Part shown: piece after piece, positions 12,396-23,883 of the stretch | How the letters are laid out: every line of letters starts with the position of its first letter | Position numbering within the stretch: the first letter of the stretch is position 1 | Position numbers and translations under genes: made by a program | Assembly (NCBI RefSeq): GCF_030272615.1 | Contig: NC_081413.1 | Location: 602,644,709 to 602,702,708 of the forward strand | Direction of reading: 5' to 3' | Origin: Cryptomeria japonica | Taxonomy: Eukaryota > Streptophyta > Pinopsida > Cupressales > Cupressaceae | DNA: 58,000 bases | The notes under the pieces: generated by a model | What the model was told of the DNA's origin: nothing | What the model saw: only the letters and a program-made list of their open reading frames with translations | Databases searched by the model: none

Positions 12396-12880
12396 TGCTA
12401 AAAATGGAAACTGCCAAAAATAGAAACTTTTCAGAAACAGAAACCTGTAAAAAATGGAAACTTTTCAAAAACGGAAACCTACCAAAAATGGAAACTTTCT
12501 AAAAATGCAAACTTGCCAAAAATGAAAAAAATTTCAAAAATGGAAACCTGCCAAAAACGGAAACTTTTCAAAAACGAAAACCTGCAAAAAATGGAAACTT
12601 TTCAGAAATGGAAACCTGCAAAAAATGAAAATCTACCAAAAATGGAAACTTTTCAGAAGTGGAAACCTGCCAAAAATGGAAACTTTCCAAAAACAAAAAC
12701 TTACCAAAAATGGAAACCTACCAAAAATGGAAACCTGCCAGAACTGGAAACTTGCCAAAAATAGAAACTTGCCAAAAATGGTAACTTTCTAGAAACAAAA
12801 ACCTGCTGAAAATGGAAACCTACAAAAAATGGAAACTTTCCAGAAATAGAAACCTGCCAAAAATGGAAACCTGCAAGCAT
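12396..12880. repeat. Leader minisatellite, ccaaaaatggaaactt units
   Basis: About thirty imperfect units of roughly 16-18 bp (ccaaaaatggaaactt / gccaaaaatggaaacct), often paired into 32-35 bp doublets. On the element's own (minus) strand it follows the primer site by some 30 bp, so it is a 5' leader array. It produces spurious Lys/Asn-rich ORFs on both strands. Confidence 0.85.
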
Positions 12881-12902
12881 ACACAAAATTTCAAATTGTT
12901 GT

Positions 12903-12923
12903 TAGTTCACGTCAGGTTCACTA
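12903..12923 (-). other. Putative primer-binding site of minus Gypsy-like element
   Basis: The minus strand reads ttagtgaacctgacgtgaac just after the LTR end at 12926, matching the site at 1388-1407. Confidence 0.5.
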
Positions 12924-12925
12924 AT

Positions 12926-14169
12926 TGTTTCATGCTTAAATATCATTAATGCAGAAATAGGAAATAAGAACGAATCACCAAATCCTTAACTATCAAAGCA
13001 ATTTCAAACATAAACCAATAAAAAATAACATAAGATAAGAATAAATTCAAATAAATGAAACTCCCTCATCCTACATCGTGGCTTCCATTGTGCTTCTTCA
13101 AATTGTGCTTGTAGGTGGCTCTCAAGTATTGCACTGGGATTCCTGCATAGATTAGACAATTGTTTGAAGACTATGATTCTAGAATAAATTGAGCAAAAAG
13201 GTTGAATTTATAGATTTTCAACACAGAGAAGGTGAGGTTTTGAACTCAAGTGTTTGATTGACAGATAATTGATTTAGATTGATCAGTTAACTCATTAGAT
13301 TGATATGTTAACAGAATTGATTGGAGAGCGAACTCAATTGATTGACCAGTAGACTGAATAGACTAGCTAGTTGACTAGATTGATTGATTGGAAGACTGAA
13401 TTGATTGGAGAGATAAGTGGATTAATTGTTCAATAGACTAAATAGATGGATTAGTCATAAAAAGCTGATTTTGAGTTAAAAAGGATGATTGATGACTTAA
13501 CTGAGTTAACTAATTAGACAACTGATTTGATCAATCAGTTCTGATTTTAGCATGTGTTGTAGTAAATTGAAATTGAATTTGATTTTTATTTTCAATTTGG
13601 ATTTGAATTTGGTCATTCGAATGCTGAAATGTGCATGAAATTAACTGAAATTCAAATTTGGTGAAATGTGAATTTGGAAATGTGAAATTAATTGAAATGA
13701 ATTGAAATTCGAATTTGGGGAAATTAGATGAGATTAATTGGAATTATAATTTGGGGAATTGGAAGAATAATTAATTAATTTAAATAATTTAAATGAAATT
13801 ATTTAAACTTAGGAGATTGAATTAATTAAATAATAAAAAATATTTAAATAAGAAAAATGTTGTAATTAATTAAATAAGTATAATTTGGGGAATTGAAGAA
13901 TAATTAATTAATTTAAATGAAATTATTTAAACTTAGCAAATTGAATTAATTAAATAATAAAGATTATTTAATTACGGAAAATGTTGTAATTAATTAAATA
14001 ATTGATATATAATTAATAATTGAGATATGGTTAATTGATTAAAATGATTTGAGAATAGAAATAGGATAATTAGAAGTGTTGAAGGGTGATGATTAGAAGA
14101 AATAGTTAGTTTAATCAAATAGACGAATAATTAGTATAGAATTAACGAGATATTTTTTAAGTGTCTACA
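12926..14169 (-). mobile_element. 5' LTR (1,244 bp) of minus-strand Gypsy-like element
   Basis: On the minus strand it starts TGTAGACACTT at 14169 and ends catgaaaca at 12926. The start matches the solo LTR at 49743 (TGTAGACATAT) and the following primer site matches that of the element at window start, so the three belong to one family. AT-rich with a tandem duplication (13747-14010). The matching 3' LTR is not found in the window. Confidence 0.7.
13747..14010. repeat. 134-bp tandem duplication inside LTR
   Basis: taatttggggaattg followed by aagaataattaattaattt starts at 13747 and again at 13881. The second copy lacks a short taaataattt insertion and carries other small differences. Confidence 0.75.
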
Positions 14170-14904
14170 CAACCAATAAACCAAACACATAAATCAGAAC
14201 CATAACACATAGATTTATACATGGAAAACCTCATTGAGGAAAAACCACTATGGGATTTGTGACCCACAATATCAATTCACTGGCCATATGAAGAGATATT
14301 ACAATATATGAGGGGCCTGCACTTGTAGGAAGGCTTATAGCCTAGAGCACACTACTCAATCACAATAGAAGCCTCACTGACTACATAAAATTCTAGACAA
14401 CAATCCAAAGAAGTGTGAAATACTAAGATAGCATCTCCTATGCCAGAATACAGTTTCGGTTTAATCTATGTCTATTCTGGTTGAAACCCTTAAACCCTTT
14501 ACCGAAATAACTCTTACAATAAATTCCTCACATACATAGTCTCTCTGATATATTTCACATTACATTCACATCATGATCCATTACATCCATATCCCTATTA
14601 TATCAAAATGATCTAATTAATCTGCCTTCTATACCCTATACAATTTTTATGCCTTATATCGGCTTACAAAGATATATACAATATCAGATTACATGTTGGC
14701 CATAAACATAAAAACAAGTTGTCGATGCCAGATCCAAGATATGTCCACCTCCAATACCAATAACCTTTATTGTACCATGTCAGCCTGCATTGTCAGTGAC
14801 CAAAGAGTTCTTTGTCTTGTCGGTGCTGGTTTAGAGTCTGTGAAGTGCCTGTCGGTACACCATATGAAGCCGGAAACCAAATCATGTTGCCATCAATGAC
14901 AACA
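14170..14904 (-). mobile_element. Partial Copia-like LTR, minus strand
   Basis: On the minus strand it begins TGTTGTCATTGATGGCAAC at 14904 and contains the same gcaggcccctcat and ggttttccatgtataaatc blocks as the LTR at 5213-7275. It stops at the Gypsy LTR edge (14169/14170), so the Gypsy element seems to have inserted in it; the missing part is not recognisable on the far side. The flanking tagtg at 14905 has no visible partner. Confidence 0.55.
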
Positions 14905-15451
14905 TAGTGAAACCAACCAATAGAGTGTCAATTTCCAACACAAACTTTCTTGGCAAAATTCTAAGAATCTTTTCTACAACTCTCTTATCTGATAACTCAT
15001 CACGATTTAGTCTAATTTGATTAACAATATTCATGACATGAATTGAAAATTGTTCTATTGAATTTGAATCTTTCATTTGAATATTTTCAAAGTCTCTTCT
15101 AAGTTCTTGCAACTTAGCTATTATAACCTTATATGTCCCTTGATATGTAGCTTTCAATATCTTCGAAACATTTTTGGCCAAAAATGCATTTTAATTCTTT
15201 GAAAAATCAACTCTTCCATACTTGTTTGTATAAACTACGAATCTTTTCCATCTCATTCTCTTTTTTTCTAAAGTTCTCTTCTTTGATTATCATTTAATAC
15301 AGACTCATCATCTAGTTCTAAAAATCCTTTTTTAACTATATCTAACAACCTTTGAGACCAAAATAAAGATCACTTTTATTGCCCAATTGTCATGATTTTT
15401 ACCCATGAAAAATGGAATTTCAGGCCACACATATTTGATGTTAGATGCCAT
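14905..15451 (-). pseudogene. gag: Copia gag fragment (UBN2/gag-polypeptide type), broken
   Basis: The minus strand reads MASNIKYVWPEIPFF from 15451, then a WAIKV stretch, and after several stops and frame changes an open part with ATYQGTYKVIIAKLQELRR, MKDSNSIEQF, MNIVNQIR, ELSDKRVVEKILRILP. These match the order of motifs in plant Copia gag capsid domains (family knowledge). The gene ends where the partial Copia LTR (14904) begins; zinc knuckle and pol are absent. It follows its LTR and Met-type primer site at 15742-15757 directly. Confidence 0.7.
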
Positions 15452-15741
15452 ACCTTTAATTAATGGAAAAAATTGAGCAACAAAACCTATTTGGGTGATG
15501 GCTACCTTTTGACTTTTAACAGCAATTCACCCAACAACTATAACCTTATGCTATTTCCCTCAATTTTCTTAATGGCTTCCTTGACTGATAATACTTGTGG
15601 CACAACTCACTTGCGAGTATATTTTTACTTTCCTTGAGTTGGTGGATCTTCAACCCTCTGCATATATTTATAGTACTTACTTTTCATTGAAGCCTTTCTT
15701 TCCACACAGTTGTCAATCTTCTTTATAAATATCTTTGTAAC

Positions 15742-15757
15742 CTACTCTAATGCCACT
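15742..15757 (-). other. Primer-binding site, initiator-Met type
   Basis: The minus strand reads gtggcattagagtagg one base or so after the LTR end at 15759, a diverged copy of TGGTATCAGAGC used by plant Copia elements. Confidence 0.6.
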
Positions 15758-15758
15758 A

Positions 15759-17781
15759 TGAAGGTGCACTGAGATAAAGGACATAATGGGAAAAAAAAAT
15801 GCTTTTGTGTGCTACTATACTAAAAAGAAAGTTTGTATTGATTTTCTCAATTGAAAATATTTATATGTGCGTCATTTATAGAGGTCTTAGGAAATTTTTG
15901 GAAACATCTAATGTAACTAAAAATACTTATCTAGAAATATTTATATAGATCAACATTACAATAAAATATATTGGGTGTGGAGGACATGCAAGGGGCAAGG
16001 GTGGCTAGGGTTGTGGGAGATGTTGTAGGGGAGGAGGACAAAGGTGACCCAGATGGTGGGCAAGATGTCGTGGGTTCCTTCATGATCTTGTTGTTGTACC
16101 TTTCCCCCTTTCCCTACTTAGTCCCTTGGCAGAGTGGTTGGGGGTTTCAGACTGGTGAGAGTCCTGCGAGGGTTTGGGGGCAATGGTGTTTTCCCACCAT
16201 GCTTTTCCTGTCGTCAACCAAATATTGTTTGGTTGTTTGGTGGACTGTGGTGAGGATGGCTCCCCACGGTGTTTCTGGGGTTCCCTACAATGAAGTGTCC
16301 TGGGATGATCTTGAGGCTGGGGAAGCCCCTTTATGTGCTTGTTCTCTCCTCCTTGTTGAGGTTTGGGCTTCTAATGTTTTGGGCCTTAGGGCTTTTTTGC
16401 CCACTACTGCTCTTTTTTCTGACAAGAAGGAGATGTTCTTTCTGGAACTTTGCCTCAAGGCCCTAAGGGTGGGAGTGTTTTCTTCTCTCTCATTCTTTGA
16501 TGAAGATCTATTGAGGGGTTGCCCTCTTCAGCCCAGTCTTGCTTTTGTTTGCAGATTTTGTTGGTGTGCCCTCTCTATGTTGCCTGGGCTTTCTCCAACT
16601 TGCCTTATTGAGGTGGCCCTTCCTTATTCAGAGGCGAAGAAGGACAGTGCTGGAGACAACTTGTCTCCTATAGATGTGGAGTTGAGTGTTTCCATGGAGA
16701 TTGGGTGGTACTAGCGGTTGGTTGGCATTGTCCTTTTTCTAGATTATTGGGGTTCTAGAGGAGATCTTTCTCCTGGATCTTTAGTTTATATGGCCCTACC
16801 AAAACCCTTTGTTCCAGCTAAGCATAATGGTTTTTTTTTAAGTTGCTAGACTTTGTTTTGTAGTTGGAAGTTGTTCTTCTTGTTGGCTTCGCACTGGTGG
16901 TTATGAGCGCTATGACTAAACCCATCTCATCAAGTTGTGGGAGACTGGTTTTTCTTGAGGCAGGTGATTTTCTGGTTAATGGATCCATGCTTTCAAGCTC
17001 TCTTCTGTCTTCTCCTATAAAGGTAGAGTTTTCGGTGTTGTTTGTCTACTTGGATGTTGTTATTTTAAGGCCTTTGTTTCAATCCAAGGTGTTTGAGGGA
17101 GCCACTTAAAAACCCTTGTTTGTGGTTCTAGGAACCATCTCAAAACTGAGGTCTAAGGTTAGGGAAGCCTTTCAAAATCCCCTTGTTTCTTTTCAACATG
17201 TTTTGTCTTTTATGTTTAATCTTGTTTGGCTGGAAGCTGATAGTTTTCAAGGGCCATGTTTAGATAGTGGTTGGTTTTGGTTATGGGCTAGGCTAGTTTT
17301 TTGGTGTCTGGAGTCTTTGTCCCAAATTAAGGGAGTCAAGAACATCCCTGTTGTTTGGTTGAGGGTTCTTGTTAACCCTCATCACTATTTCTTAAGGTTA
17401 AGGTTGTATCCTTTTTGATGTGGCCAATATTTTTTGTCTTGATCATATCTTTAGTGTTGGCTAGCTCTTTTTGTCTGTGGCAGTGCTAGTGTTCGATTGG
17501 TTATTATCAGCTCAGTTGTTTTGGGGTTGCTGGTTTTTGTGGTTTGATTTATGTGGCAGTGGTGTTCTGTGGGTTCCAGATCCTGGTAAAATCTGAGGGT
17601 TTTGGGTCCCTTCAAAACCTGTTGTAAGGGGTTTTGGGTCCCCTCAAAACCTATTTTCCCATAATAAAAAACATTACAATAAAATATAGGAATTTCCAAC
17701 TGACATTACAACCTTAATAAAATATATAGAAAATTCCTAATCCTGTAGAAATTACCAAAACATTTGGGGGAAATTCTAACA
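15759..17781 (-). mobile_element. Copia 5' LTR, minus strand, split by a retroposon
   Basis: On the minus strand the LTR starts TGTTAGAATTTCCCCC at 17781 and ends gtgcaccttca at 15759. It is cut by the retroposon 15971-17670; without that and one target copy it is about 305 bp, a normal size for small Copia LTRs. Gag follows downstream. A run of nine A (minus-strand T) near 15790 precedes the end. Confidence 0.7.
15971..17670 (+). mobile_element. 1.7-kb non-LTR retroposon with 18-bp target duplication
   Basis: The insert is bounded by acattacaataaaatata at 15953-15970 and again at 17671-17688, and ends in ataataaaaa, the hallmark of L1-type target-primed insertion. It is visibly more GC-rich than its surroundings. 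It begins ttgggtgtggaggacatg; the longest frame (247 codons from 15971) is Trp/Leu/Pro-rich and I do not recognise it. The tail contains a doubled ggttttgggtccc-tcaaaacct motif (17597-17652). It could be a 5'-truncated LINE tail or a retrocopied transcript; I cannot choose. No RT or endonuclease motif is visible. Confidence 0.75.
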
Positions 17782-17820
17782 AACTGTAGTGGCCATAACA
17801 ATATAAGAGTAACATCCATT

Positions 17821-17905
17821 ATGAACAACATATCTTTTGTGCTGCCAGAAGTTCCTATTTTGTAACCTTATCACTTTGGTGTTAATGGAGTCTTTACAAC
17901 CCACT
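17821..17905 (+). pseudogene. Laccase pseudogene, part 1 (before LTR insertion)
   Basis: Reads MNNISFVLPEVPIL, a TAA at 17863, then PYHFGVNGVFTTHF. In laccases (multicopper oxidases that oxidise monolignols in the plant cell wall) the matching segment is NNVSF-LP---LLQAYYF-V-GVYTTDFP, so the TAA replaces a normally Gln codon. The sequence continues after the LTR element at 24820 with PSHPPVV. Upstream exons are not found; a Copia LTR starts at 17781. Confidence 0.75.
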
Positions 17906-17910
17906 TTTTT

Positions 17911-18839
17911 TGTTGGCAATTGACACTCATCTGGTGGATATTGATGCTTGATTAGTTGTTTAGAGTTGTCATTGATGGGAACTTTTCTTGAGATTCCTAT
18001 CCAATAATCATAGATCTTGATATCCGGCAGTGGATGTGAACTAGTAACTAGTTAACTAGTAATTCAGGATGAGAAGAGCAGTTTTTGGTCTGGAAGCTCT
18101 CCAGTGATTGCGGTATTATGAATCGCGCATGGGATGATAGGACCAACATAGAGACATCATCTTATCATCTTTTTGGTGATCCAATTTTTATTTATGATCT
18201 GGTCAAGCCGACTCATGATTACACATTACATCTTCAGGTCGACTTGATAATTGTCTATTTTGTGATTGCAGATATAAGAGCGGTGTAGAAGATCTTTTTT
18301 GTGTATGGTATGATTGTATGCAAGAGATTAGTGATCGAGAACTCATTTTGGTGTAGTTTCATGCGTGCATTCTTGATTTGGTAGCTGACTGAGACATAAA
18401 ACATAGAGAAGAGTAGAAGAGGTGATACAGTCAGAGTTTTACACTTAATCAGAACTCATCCAGGCATTGTTAGATGTTCTTTTGGAGTGTATTCATTTTA
18501 ATCCATCATTGTAATTGATTTGTAAGGCAGTGAGCCTTCCGGGCTTGTAGCCCTTATTTTAATTTAGTTTTAATCTCTAGGTAGTATGCTTGAATGCCTA
18601 TGCATTCTCCATTTTATAATATTATTTTGGTACTAGCCATAGTGGAATAATATTGTGGGTTCAAATCCCATTTGGGTTTCCATGTAAAAATCCTGGTGTT
18701 ATGATTTTTTGGTTGATTGTTTTGAGTTTCTGCATTCAACTCTCATGCTTATGCTTCTGGTGGTTCAAGTTTAAGTCAAAAATTTATTAACTGGTAGAAC
18801 ATTGATTCACCCTCCTCTTAGTTTTCTTTGATTTCAACA
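17911..18839 (+). mobile_element. 5' LTR (929 bp)
   Basis: TG...CA ends; its 3' zone (gggttcaaatcccatttggg and tccatgtaaaaatcctggtg) recalls the Copia LTRs at 5213-7275 and 49207-51902, suggesting related families. Confidence 0.85.
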
Positions 18840-18840
18840 A

Positions 18841-18855
18841 TTTATATTAGAGCCT
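18841..18855 (+). other. Primer-binding site, initiator-Met type
   Basis: tttatattagagcct directly follows the LTR; the core atattagagcc is a diverged TGGTATCAGAGCC. Confidence 0.65.
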
Positions 18856-18880
18856 AGTTCCTCTGAGGAAGCCTAACCAC

Positions 18881-19999
18881 TTGAGGAAGGTCCGGGAAAT
18901 TGAATCAACGTATTTTGGTTTGCAGAGATATCTTAATGTGGCACTTGAGGATCTTGATGCGGTAAGAAATGAGATCAGTACCTTGAAGAGAAACCAGAAT
19001 GCAACTGAAGACTTCATTAATGATATGAAGGATCAAGTGAACTCTACAAGAGACAAGAGGAAGGACAAAGGTGATGAATGTGACAAACTTGCAAGAGAGA
19101 ATGTTGCCTTGAAGAATGAGATGCAATCCATTGTGATGAGGCTAACTAAGGAGATTGAAGACCAAAAGAAGAATGAAGAAAGATTAAATCAATCACTGAA
19201 GGATAGAGCAGATGAATGCTTCAGGCTTACCTATGAGAATTATCAATTGAAGCTTTAATTGACACAATCAAGAAATAATGATCAAGAAATTGAAAGACAG
19301 ATTGTTGCCCAAAGAGATAAACTTGCTACTGTAAATGAATACAAAGACAAATTCAATGCTAGCTCAGCAAGGCTTGATCAGATGTTGGAAAGTCAAAGAC
19401 ATGGAAAGGACATGCATGGACTTGGATTTGAGAAAGGAGAATCCTCGAGATCTGGACAAAGCAATGCAAAACCTAAAAGCAAGAACCCTCTGGTAAGACA
19501 ACCTAATGCTCATAAATTTAATAGTAGATTTTTTACTTGCAATAAATTTGGTCATATGGTGAATCAATGTAGAAGTAAGATGAATAATGGAATGAATAAT
19601 ATGAAAAATGGTCCTACCTTTACCAATCAGTGTTTCATATGCAATAATTTTGGTCACAAGTCAAATATGTGCAGAGCAGTAATGAATACTTTTCAAAGCA
19701 AGAGATGTTATTCTTGTGGGATGTTTGGACATATTTCTAACCAGTGCAGGATGAGACCAAATCAAATGAACTTCAAACCTATGCAGAATATTGTTTTTTG
19801 TGCATGCAATAAAACGGATCACATTGAAAAAAGCAAGAAGAGTAATCCAGTAGACAAGAACAAATCTGGCGATAAAGGCAAGGAAAAGGTAGAGGAGATC
19901 AGAGACAATCATGAGAAGATGTGGGTCAAAAAAGATGAGTCTAAAGTGGGCAATGGATCTGTACCTAAATCCAGTGTAGGATCTTCATCCAGTAACTAA
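18881..19999 (+). pseudogene. gag: Copia-type gag, N-terminally truncated, three zinc knuckles
   Basis: The open frame lacks an ATG and begins within a few codons of the primer site, so the normal capsid N-terminus is missing. Residues 1-150 are a predicted coiled coil (KVREIES, EDLDAVRNEISTLKRNQN). A TAA at 19256 interrupts the frame after NYQLKL; the same frame resumes with LTQSRNNDQEIERQ. Three CX2CX4HX4C-type RNA-binding knuckles follow: FTCNKFGHMVNQC (first Cys replaced), CFICNNFGHKSNMC and CYSCGMFGHISNQC, plus a decayed fourth (CACNKTDHIEK). The C-terminus is Lys/Ser-rich. Role by family: RNA packaging in the virus-like particle. The downstream unknown ORF is in the same frame number. 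Confidence 0.8.
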
Positions 20000-20371
20000 G
20001 GCATTTGGCCTTAGGGGTGGCATTTTCATGCAATATCCTGCAAAACCTCCTTGGAGAAATCTATGATTGATCATGGTAGATTTCAAATGTTTGGAGATGA
20101 TTATCCAAAACTCTTCATGTTGATCCTTGAATCTGGTGAGTTGATTGATGTTGAAAAGGGCATCTAGTTGAACCTTATCAGTGCATTTATGTCAACTTGA
20201 AATTAGGGTTTACAAAGTTAAAAAGCGAAAATATGAATCATTTGCGAGAAAAGAGTTGAAGCTAAAGAGAAAGGAAAATAAGTTACCAAGGCAATCCAAG
20301 AGCTTAAACAAAATTTGACAAGAGTTTCTAGTGCATCTGACATACACAAGAGGTATTTTTAGAAGTTTATT
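20000..20371 (+). other. Spacer between gag and the unknown ORF
   Basis: Contains several stops in every frame; includes ggcatttggccttaggggtggc just after the gag stop and a purine-rich stretch near 20255-20285. No gene seen. The unknown frame may reach back to about 20342 (IHKRYF, TAG, KFIVNPKYF). Confidence 0.4.
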
Positions 20372-23300
20372 GTGAACCCTAAATATTTTGAAATGGCATC
20401 ATCTTTTGTTAATACTCCTTTGGTAGTTGAAGTTTTTGATAGAGAAAGGCTGCTATTTCAGAACCACTCATTTAAATTAATTGAGGACAATCCAAATGGT
20501 ACCTTCTCATCTGTGCCCTATGGTGTTCTGCATGTTGATGGTGTAAGAGCTTATATTCATTGCAACATTGAGGAAACCATAAATGAAGAAATTATAGAAC
20601 TCTACAACCAACACATCTGGGATAAGAATGTAAATCTTAAGCTAGAATACGAGCAATTGCGAGGAAGGGTTTCATGTAGTTCATGCATTTCCCCATGTTC
20701 AATGAGGATGAATTGGTAAGATCTATTCTGAGCCGTGTGCTTGATGAATCCATCTAGTTAGACTATGGACATTCATGCAATCACATGTTTGCATCAAACT
20801 GGTGACAAGCCTAATATGAGGAAAGTAGGAAAGACAATGGTGACAAAGGCAACCGGTGCACAGTTTGATAACAGGTCCATGACTATTGATGATATCTAGG
20901 AGCATGACATAAGATTTGTGTCCATGATCATTGGCTACAAGGTCTATCAGTCTAGCAGATTGAATTCTATCTCTAAAACAACCATTTATGCAACATACTA
21001 GATGGTGAAGGAAGACACTCACTATGACCTTTGTTCAATTCTTCTTGAGGAATTCCTGAGCAATTTGAAAAAGATAAAATCAAATAAGAAGAATGTATTT
21101 AAGTTTGGTTCTCTGATTATCTATCTGGCACTGTACTTCATGAACCAAATTCCCAGTACAGGCAAAGTGGAATGGCCATTTGATTTACCGGTGGCTACTC
21201 AAATCAAACAAGGTTTGCAGAGATTGGGTAATAGGGAAAATTAGACAACAGCCTTGTAGAGTTTCTTTAAAACGTTCCAAGGTCGGATGAAACATAGAGA
21301 AAGAATCCCCAAAGAGGTTGTCGAGAAATATGAGACCACTATATGCTTCATTGTGCAAAAATACCAATGTCACATGGAAGCTATGGAGCCCAAGACAATC
21401 TGGATTTTGTCGATGGGTTATGAGGTGGATGGTCAAACACTTGAAGCTTATGCTCAACACCTTCTAAGAAAACCAGTGGCCACCGATGAACTAAGATTTG
21501 GCACATTTAAGGAGAAGGACATGGAGTTGTACAAGTAGTTCACAAGGCCTACAAGGAAGAGAAAAGTTTCTAAGATGGTTGAGGAAGTGGCAATGCAAAT
21601 GGGATTTACCAGAGAGGAGGTGAAGCAAGAAAGGGAGAAGCATGCTCAGATGCAAGCTATGGAGCAATCCAAGAAGCCCAAGGCTAAACCAGTTTCCTCT
21701 AAAGCCAAGACAAAAGACACCAAGTTTGCCCCTACTCCAGTAGTTCCATCATCAAGACAGAGCTCATCCGAAAAGGGAGTTTAGAAGAAAAAGGAGAATC
21801 CTAAATGAACCTATATTGTTGTATCTCCAGTGGCATCTGAGATTGAATTAGATTAAGAAGTAGATAAGGCTAAGAAGAAAGGATATTTTGTCAAAGTTTT
21901 GAGGAAACCATAATCCGATGGTGCTAAGTAGAGCAACAAATCTAAATATGAACCTACCCTTACTGAAAGGCCCAAGAGGGGAAGAAAGCTTAGAACTCAA
22001 CTTCATGATGACCTTGAAACTGGTAATGTGGAAGGCAAATATATATTTGTTCCTCCATTGACAATAGATCAATTGATTGATGAGATAATTGTTGATGGAA
22101 ATTTGAAGAATATTAGAGCATATTATGAAAATATAGATAAGGTAGATCAAAGAAAATTTGAGGAAGTTGTTGTTCTGTATTTGCATAACTTTAGTAAAAC
22201 TTTGATTGAGCTGGACCGAAGCATCCCTAAAGATCTATATAATATTATTGATGCGAGGAGACTGACATCCAGTAAAATAGATAAAGAAATGAAAGAAAGA
22301 GAATTGATTAATATTTGCACCTGTATCTCCTAAGATGAAGCCAAAAGGATCATTGAGGAAGCAAATAAGAAGGAATTTAGAAGAAGAAATAGGGTGAAAA
22401 GGTTGATGATTGGCAGGGTTGAAGAGGTGAAGAAGGAGACTGAGGATATCTAGAGAAGAATCAGGAAGAACAATCCTTTGTACAATGATGCAGTTCAAAC
22501 TTCCCATTCGGGAGCAAAGGAAGGTGTCTCCAGCGATCAAAAAGATAAAACTCGGACCAAGGAGCATTTAGAAGACCAAGGCCATATATCATTTGATAAT
22601 GATATCAGTGTGAATCCTCTAGTGGTAGATAATACTGGAGAAGTTCCCGAGTTTCAAAAGGATGATATTGCACCAAGTGGCAACACTGGTGCACTGGATA
22701 AAGGGAATGATGATGAGGTGAAGGATCCTGAGAAGACAAAGGTGCAAGATGTAGAGGTAGATAAAGGGAAGGGAGTTGTTGATCTAGAAATTGACACTCC
22801 TCCAATAAAAGGCATAATTACCTTACCCCAAATCTCAATCAATCTTTATGGTCCTCTTGATCTTGGTCAAATGTCACCTGTTGAGAATTTGATACTTACA
22901 ACAACTGTGCAAGCTCATGCTAGTCAGGATATGGTAAAATCAAAGAATGAAGACAAAAAGATTATTCTAATGTTTGTTGATGTGTTGTAGAATGTGCTTC
23001 TGGGTGTGCACTAGATCCCAATTCTAGCCCCTCCGCTAAACTATTGCAATTGATTAATAACGCAAATACCAATTTTTATTCTTTGGAGAAGTCTACCACT
23101 AAGTGGGTATTAGATAGATTCAAGGAGGTAAGATTGCAGACATTTCAAAAAATTATAGAAGATGATAGAGTCAGATTGAATAAAGGTTTGAAAACAATCT
23201 CTGATGCACTAATTGAAGGCAATAAAATATATGTCTTGTTTTATTTTGCCAGAGTTTATAGTAGATATAGGCAAGGAGATTGGTATTTCTAAGGGTAAAC

Positions 23301-23650
23301 TATTTGGTATTTCATAATTTTTTTATTCTAATGTATCCCTAACTAGCACTTTAGAAGGGCAGATAATGGCTCTCAATGATCAAATCTTGAGCTTTAATGT
23401 GGATAAAGACAAAATTTTGAGGAGATTTGGTGAACTCCGAAATTTGATTACCCCCCAGTTGGACATCATGTTGAGCAATAAGGTTGATTGTCTAAAGACT
23501 ATGAGACAACATGTTCCATCTGAATTGAAGGATGTGTAGATTCATGCATATGTTATCAACGCATTCATCATAGTTTTGGACAACTTGAAGACATGGTGTG
23601 ATAACCATTTAGGATTTTGGAAGACTATTTTTGCTAATATCTTCAAGTAA
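20372..23650 (+). pseudogene. Large unknown ORF (about 1,090 codons) in place of pol
   Basis: One frame runs from MNPKYFEMASSFVNTP through a chain of open segments (20372-20719, 21002-21244, 21287-21538, 21575-21784, 22028-22333, 22478-22990), then 23044-23292 is in a neighbouring frame and the original frame returns at 23366 (MALNDQILSFNVDKD) to a TAA at 23648. Stops inside it are mostly TAG (about 13 of 20 counted). N-terminal part: globular (YGVLHVDGVRAYIHCNIEE; then THYDLCSILLEEFLSNLKKIK, FKFGSLIIYLALYFM). Middle: basic, Lys-rich (EEVKQEREKHAQMQ, KAKPVSSKAKTK). Then a helical segment (LTIDQLIDEIIVDGNLKNI), an acidic linker and a C-terminal helix. No polymerase, integrase or protease signature. 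Function unknown; not a duplicated host gene that I recognise. Confidence 0.6.
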
Positions 23651-23871
23651 TGGTAAAGTCTTTGGTAGATATCTCTGTACATACATTTTTGATAGCACCC
23701 CATCTTTGGAATTGTTGTCAAAGGGAGAGAGTGGAGTGAAAAATGTATAGAGTAAAGAAGGTTTTTGATTTCTTAATCTAAGGGGGGGCCTTAGAGATTT
23801 TGATAGAAATTTTGATTCAATGTATAGGTTTCAACACCTAGTCACTTTTCACGAGTGTTGCCATCAATGCC

Positions 23872-23883
23872 AAAGGGGGAGAT
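23872..23883 (+). other. Polypurine tract
   Basis: aaagggggagat immediately 5' of the 3' LTR start, the usual plus-strand priming site. Confidence 0.8.

Noticed and set aside
12396-12880. Regular repeat array resembling a CRISPR locus
   Set aside because: Units are contiguous, 16-18 bp and imperfect, with no unique spacers and no cas genes; the context is a plant retrotransposon leader.
15971-16714. 247-codon ORF as a host gene
   Set aside because: It begins exactly at the retroposon edge, is Trp-rich, matches no family I know and continues into stops; likely accidental in GC-richer DNA.
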